14,527 bases of DNA from a bacterium (lineage in GTDB: Bacteria > Patescibacteriota > Minisyncoccia > Phycocordibacterales > UBA10002), in contig JAUSHG010000087.1 of NCBI GenBank assembly GCA_030648695.1, positions 1 through 14,527 on the forward strand, read 5' to 3'. Below the pieces are notes generated by a model that was not told where the DNA came from, did not search any database, and worked only from the letters and a program-made list of their open reading frames with translations. This document shows, piece by piece, positions 12,396 through 14,527 of the stretch. Numbering within the stretch: the first letter of the stretch is position 1; each line of letters opens with the position of its first letter. Made by a program: the position numbers and the translations under genes.

Positions 12396-13577
12396 TCAGG
12401 GAAGAAACTGGCGCAGGATATTCATCAGCCCCTTTTTTGTTTTTTTTATGAGCTTTTCTCCCGACATGGGTGTTTCCTCCCCGAGTTCCAACCCGATAAG
12501 ACAGAGGCCGTAGGCAACCGACCATGAAGCGTCCTTTATCTGTCCGCGCACCGTGTCGCCGAAGGAAACGCTTGCCACGCGGGAGGGAAGACGGAGAGAG
12601 GCCTTCGCCAAATCATCAATTGTTTCAATGGCCGAGCCGCCGCCGGTAAGCACAATGCCCGCGGGAAGCAAACCGCTGCGCCCGATTTTTTTCAGGTGTG
12701 CCTCAATCAGTTCAAAGATATCCGAGAGCCGCGCTTCAATGATTTCCTCCAATTTCTTGCGCGGATAGGTGCCGCCGATAAGCGCCCCGCGCTTGATGCC
12801 TTCGGCCTCCTCAAGCGGAATGCGAAGACCGAGCGCAATATCGTTCGTGATGTCGTTGCTCCCGTACGGAAAAATTTCAAGCGAGACAGGTAGATTGGTT
12901 TCAAATACCACGATGGACACGGTCTCCGAGCCGATGTTTGCGAGCACGCATCCGGCCATTTTCTGCTGTTTGGAGAGGGTCACCAAGCTTGCGGCAATGG
13001 GCGCGGCAACCAAATCCTCCACTTCAATTCCCGCCTCCTGCAGGGTTTCAAGCAAATCGTTTATGTGATGCTCAAAGCAGGTGATGAAGTGCGTTTTGAC
13101 CTCAAGCTTGTTTCCCTTAAGCCCTTCCGGCCGCCCGGGCACCACTCTGCCGTCCACTTTGTAGGAGAGGGGAATAGTGTGCAGAATTTTCCGGTTGAGG
13201 GAGAGTGTTGCGGGAATTTCCTGCTGGCTTGCTTCAACCGCTTTTTTGACGTCCAAATCGGTAATTTCAAAATCAGCGCGGGAGATGACGACGGTACCAT
13301 GCGAGATGATGCTGCCGAGCCCGATGCCGCCGATAGAGGCAACCGCGCGCTTGATGGGAAAGCCAACCGCTTTTTCCGCCTGTGCAAGCGCCTGTCGTAC
13401 GCTTTTGACGGCATCCGTCTGATTCAAAATATAACCGTGCCGCAGACCGCGTGATTCGGAAAATCCAACACCAATGACCTTGGGACGCTCATTTCCCGCT
13501 TCCATTATATTTTCTGCGGCTACCACTTTCACCTGACAGGTGCCGATGTCAATGCCGATAGAGATGTTGCGAGACAT
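12396..13577 (-). CDS. ftsA: Cell division protein FtsA
   Basis: The protein has 393 residues and an actin-like ATPase fold. The phosphate-1 motif GIDIGTCQVKVV is at 8-19, the 1C subdomain at about 85-165, the phosphate-2 motif ANIGSETVSIVVF at 213-225, and the adenosine motif GIVLTGGGSAI at 307-317. The C terminus (about 375-393, KLIKKTKKGLMNILRQFLP) is a basic amphipathic helix, the usual membrane-targeting sequence. FtsA tethers FtsZ filaments to the inner face of the membrane through the FtsZ tail, which is present in the ftsZ of this window. ybeY lies 80 bp upstream on the same strand, with a hairpin between. Heptamer repeats lie directly upstream of the start; no Shine-Dalgarno is present. 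Length is close to the family norm. Confidence 0.96.
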   Translation of the reverse strand: MSRNISIGIDIGTCQVKVVAAENIMEAGNERPKVIGVGFSESRGLRHGYILNQTDAVKSVRQALAQAEKAVGFPIKRAVASIGGIGLGSIISHGTVVISRADFEITDLDVKKAVEASQQEIPATLSLNRKILHTIPLSYKVDGRVVPGRPEGLKGNKLEVKTHFITCFEHHINDLLETLQEAGIEVEDLVAAPIAASLVTLSKQQKMAGCVLANIGSETVSIVVFETNLPVSLEIFPYGSNDITNDIALGLRIPLEEAEGIKRGALIGGTYPRKKLEEIIEARLSDIFELIEAHLKKIGRSGLLPAGIVLTGGGSAIETIDDLAKASLRLPSRVASVSFGDTVRGQIKDASWSVAYGLCLIGLELGEETPMSGEKLIKKTKKGLMNILRQFLP

Positions 13578-13582
13578 GGAGA

Positions 13583-13650
13583 ACTATTAACCATTGACTA
13601 TTAACTTTTGACAGAAGACACTTGTTCCTGTTAAAGGTTAACAGTTAACA
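13583..13650. repeat. Two heptamer repeat arrays upstream of ftsA
   Basis: Units ACTATTA ACCATTG ACTATTA ACTTTTG (13583-13610) and GTTAAAG GTTAACA GTTAACA (13630-13650) keep a 7-bp period. They fill most of the 80-bp spacer between ftsA and ybeY, begin 5 bp upstream of the ftsA start, and share GTTAA/TTAAC cores in inverted orientation. Confidence 0.75.
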
Positions 13651-13652
13651 GT

Positions 13653-13691
13653 GGAAATTAAATTCCGAATTGCTTTCGGAATTTAATTTCC
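13653..13691 (-). terminator. Perfect hairpin overlapping the ybeY stop codon
   Basis: 17-nt perfect arms (13653-13669 and 13675-13691) enclose a 5-nt loop. The stem contains the last ten or so codons of ybeY (ending KQFGI) and its TAA at 13658-13660. The stem is AT-rich and gives a short T-tract (AATTTCC). It may terminate ybeY or stabilise its mRNA. Confidence 0.6.
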
Positions 13692-14038
13692 TGTCTCTCC
13701 ATTGTACCTCCATGTCGGTATCCCTTCAAATGCAGCAATCCGTGGATAAGCAAAAAAAGCATGAAATTTCGGGGTGTGCGGGAGAAGCTACCTGCCTGAC
13801 GCTTTGCCTCGGACGCACAGAATATGATTTCTCCGCTTTTTCCATGGAGCGGGAAACTCAAAATATCGGTTACCTCGTTTTGGCCGCGATAGATGCGGTT
13901 GAGGCGCTTGATTTCCGCAGGACCGACAAAAGCCACGCTCAATTCATAGGAGCGGCCCACTATGGATTTCTTGATGCGTTCCAACTGTGTGCGGGATGTG
14001 AGGAGTTTTCCTTTTGTGCGGTTAGAGATAGAAAACAT
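13658..14038 (-). CDS. ybeY: Endoribonuclease YbeY (rRNA maturation factor)
   Basis: The product has 126 residues, short for the family (about 150). YbeY is a metal-dependent endoribonuclease acting in 16S rRNA 3'-end maturation and ribosome quality control. NEVTDILSFP is at 54-63 and GEIIFCASEAKRQA at 69-82, matching the family GDIxIC-AKxQA block. The metal-binding motif HGLLHLKGYRH is at 99-109, with the three His ligands H99, H103 and H109. The family motif normally has Asp before the last His (GYDH); here it is Arg108. It lies between rpsU and ftsA on the same strand. The start lacks a Shine-Dalgarno sequence and is preceded by a few CTAACC repeats. Its 3' end is inside a perfect hairpin. 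Confidence 0.92.
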   Translation of the reverse strand: MFSISNRTKGKLLTSRTQLERIKKSIVGRSYELSVAFVGPAEIKRLNRIYRGQNEVTDILSFPLHGKSGEIIFCASEAKRQAGSFSRTPRNFMLFLLIHGLLHLKGYRHGGTMERQEIKFRKQFGI

Positions 14039-14133
14039 GGTTAGGGTTAGGATGCCAGTTTGGGTTAGGTAAATAGGTCAAGACCAGAGGCCTTAACCTT
14101 TTGACCAAACCGGTTTCTTGGCCATAACCTTTT

Positions 14134-14379
14134 TTATCTCTTACTCTTAGTCGTCGGTAGTTTTCCCAGTTTCGCGAGGCGTTCGTGCTCGGCGCGCTTC
14201 AGAATAAGCTTGAGCGCGGACTGTTTTCGTTTGAATCCGGAAGGAGCGCGGGTCTTGTAGCGGTTGCTACGGACCTGACGCAAAATACCCGATCCCTGCA
14301 CGCGTTTGTTGAACCGGCGGAGCAGGTTTAAATTGCTCTCGCTTGCGGTTTTCTGCACTTCCACGTTGACCGTAGGCAT
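14134..14379 (-). CDS. rpsU: 30S ribosomal protein S21 (bS21)
   Basis: The product has 81 residues from the ATG at 14379. An upstream in-frame ATG at 14397 adds six non-conserved residues and would lie within the promoter -10, so it is rejected. The start MPTVNVEVQKTASESNLNLLRRFNKRVQGSGIL shows the S21 pattern of a short beta start followed by long basic helices, and the C terminus is very basic (TTKSKR). S21 sits on the small subunit near the mRNA exit and the anti-Shine-Dalgarno. The promoter is so close that the mRNA should be nearly leaderless. ybeY follows after about 95 bp on the same strand. Confidence 0.93.
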   Translation of the reverse strand: MPTVNVEVQKTASESNLNLLRRFNKRVQGSGILRQVRSNRYKTRAPSGFKRKQSALKLILKRAEHERLAKLGKLPTTKSKR

Positions 14380-14387
14380 AGGCAGAC

Positions 14388-14416
14388 AATATAACACACA
14401 GGGTGCTAGCGCGCAA
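14388..14416 (-). promoter_or_regulatory. rpsU promoter, probably leaderless
   Basis: On the minus strand TTGCGC (14411-14416), 17 bp, TATATT (14388-14393). The -10 ends 8 bp before the ATG at 14379, so the transcript should start at or within 1-2 nt of the start codon. Confidence 0.6.
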
Positions 14417-14527
14417 TTTTGGTGCGCTCAAATCTTTGCGGTAGGTTAAACACTGTCGGTATACGTCAGGGCGGCGCGTATCGGTACACGACGTGCGAAG
14501 TACGTGAAGACGCAAGACGTTTCCGTA

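Noticed and set aside
12268..12525. 85-codon minus-strand frame after ftsA
   Set aside because: It overlaps the ftsA end and the terminator of the 97-residue gene, and its HEVPRRKNTKSHENK stretch is just translated intergenic repeat.
14039..14068. GGTTAG repeats that look telomere-like
   Set aside because: Only three imperfect copies next to the ybeY start; more likely another short degenerate repeat than anything telomeric.
14400..14527. Possible end of another gene at the right edge (minus strand, frame ending near 14447)
   Set aside because: About 26 codons only, with no recognisable motif, so it cannot be told from chance.

Overview
The window reads as chromosomal DNA of a candidate-phyla-radiation (Patescibacteria, probably Parcubacteria-type) bacterium. 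Signs of this are the cell-surface proteins rich in Thr/Ser/Ala/Gly, a peptidoglycan-binding-like domain ending in a GLTEPTGFVGVTTKRKIN-type stretch that I associate with this group, a sortase, compact single-copy housekeeping genes, and very few Shine-Dalgarno sites. The taxonomic call is inference from style, not from a marker phylogeny.

Left part (1-7400), a cell-surface region. A secreted protein runs off the left edge on the minus strand. It diverges from a 1238-residue secreted multidomain protein (1386-5102). Both carry the hexapeptide S/T-[L/I/V]-G-D-E-x: once just after the signal peptide of the first, and 16 times in the second. A decamer, TGTCCTTTAT, occurs 7 times in and around these two genes and builds a large nested hairpin at the 3' end of the big gene. 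Next come a 95-bp imperfect palindrome, a 376-residue secreted protein with two related domains and a C-terminal VPNTG-hydrophobic-basic sorting signal (5461-6591), a terminator, and a sortase (6690-7406) that is the obvious candidate to anchor it.

Middle (7400-9000), small RNA and small protein genes. A 43-codon basic microprotein lies between two copies of one 21-bp palindrome. A hairpin-rich stretch follows, then tRNA-Glu(UUC) on the minus strand. On the plus strand tRNA-Ser(CGA), tRNA-Val(GAC) and a SAM-dependent methyltransferase follow one another; the methyltransferase start codon lies one base after the tRNA-Val.

Right part (9000-14527), mostly minus strand and core functions: rpsU, ybeY, ftsA, ftsZ, an AhpF/TrxB-like flavoprotein reductase and a small hypothetical gene. 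A self-contained 97-codon plus-strand gene with its own promoter, ribosome binding site and terminator sits between ftsA and ftsZ. FtsZ has an unusual Phe in its tubulin-signature loop. Degenerate 7- or 8-bp tandem repeats sit directly upstream of several of these genes, and one such array lies inside the reductase coding sequence.

The best candidates for something undescribed are the GDEG-motif surface proteins with their shared decamer repeat, the palindrome-bracketed microprotein, the dispersed heptamer arrays, and the self-contained gene between ftsA and ftsZ. No CRISPR array, transposase, phage gene or rRNA was seen.
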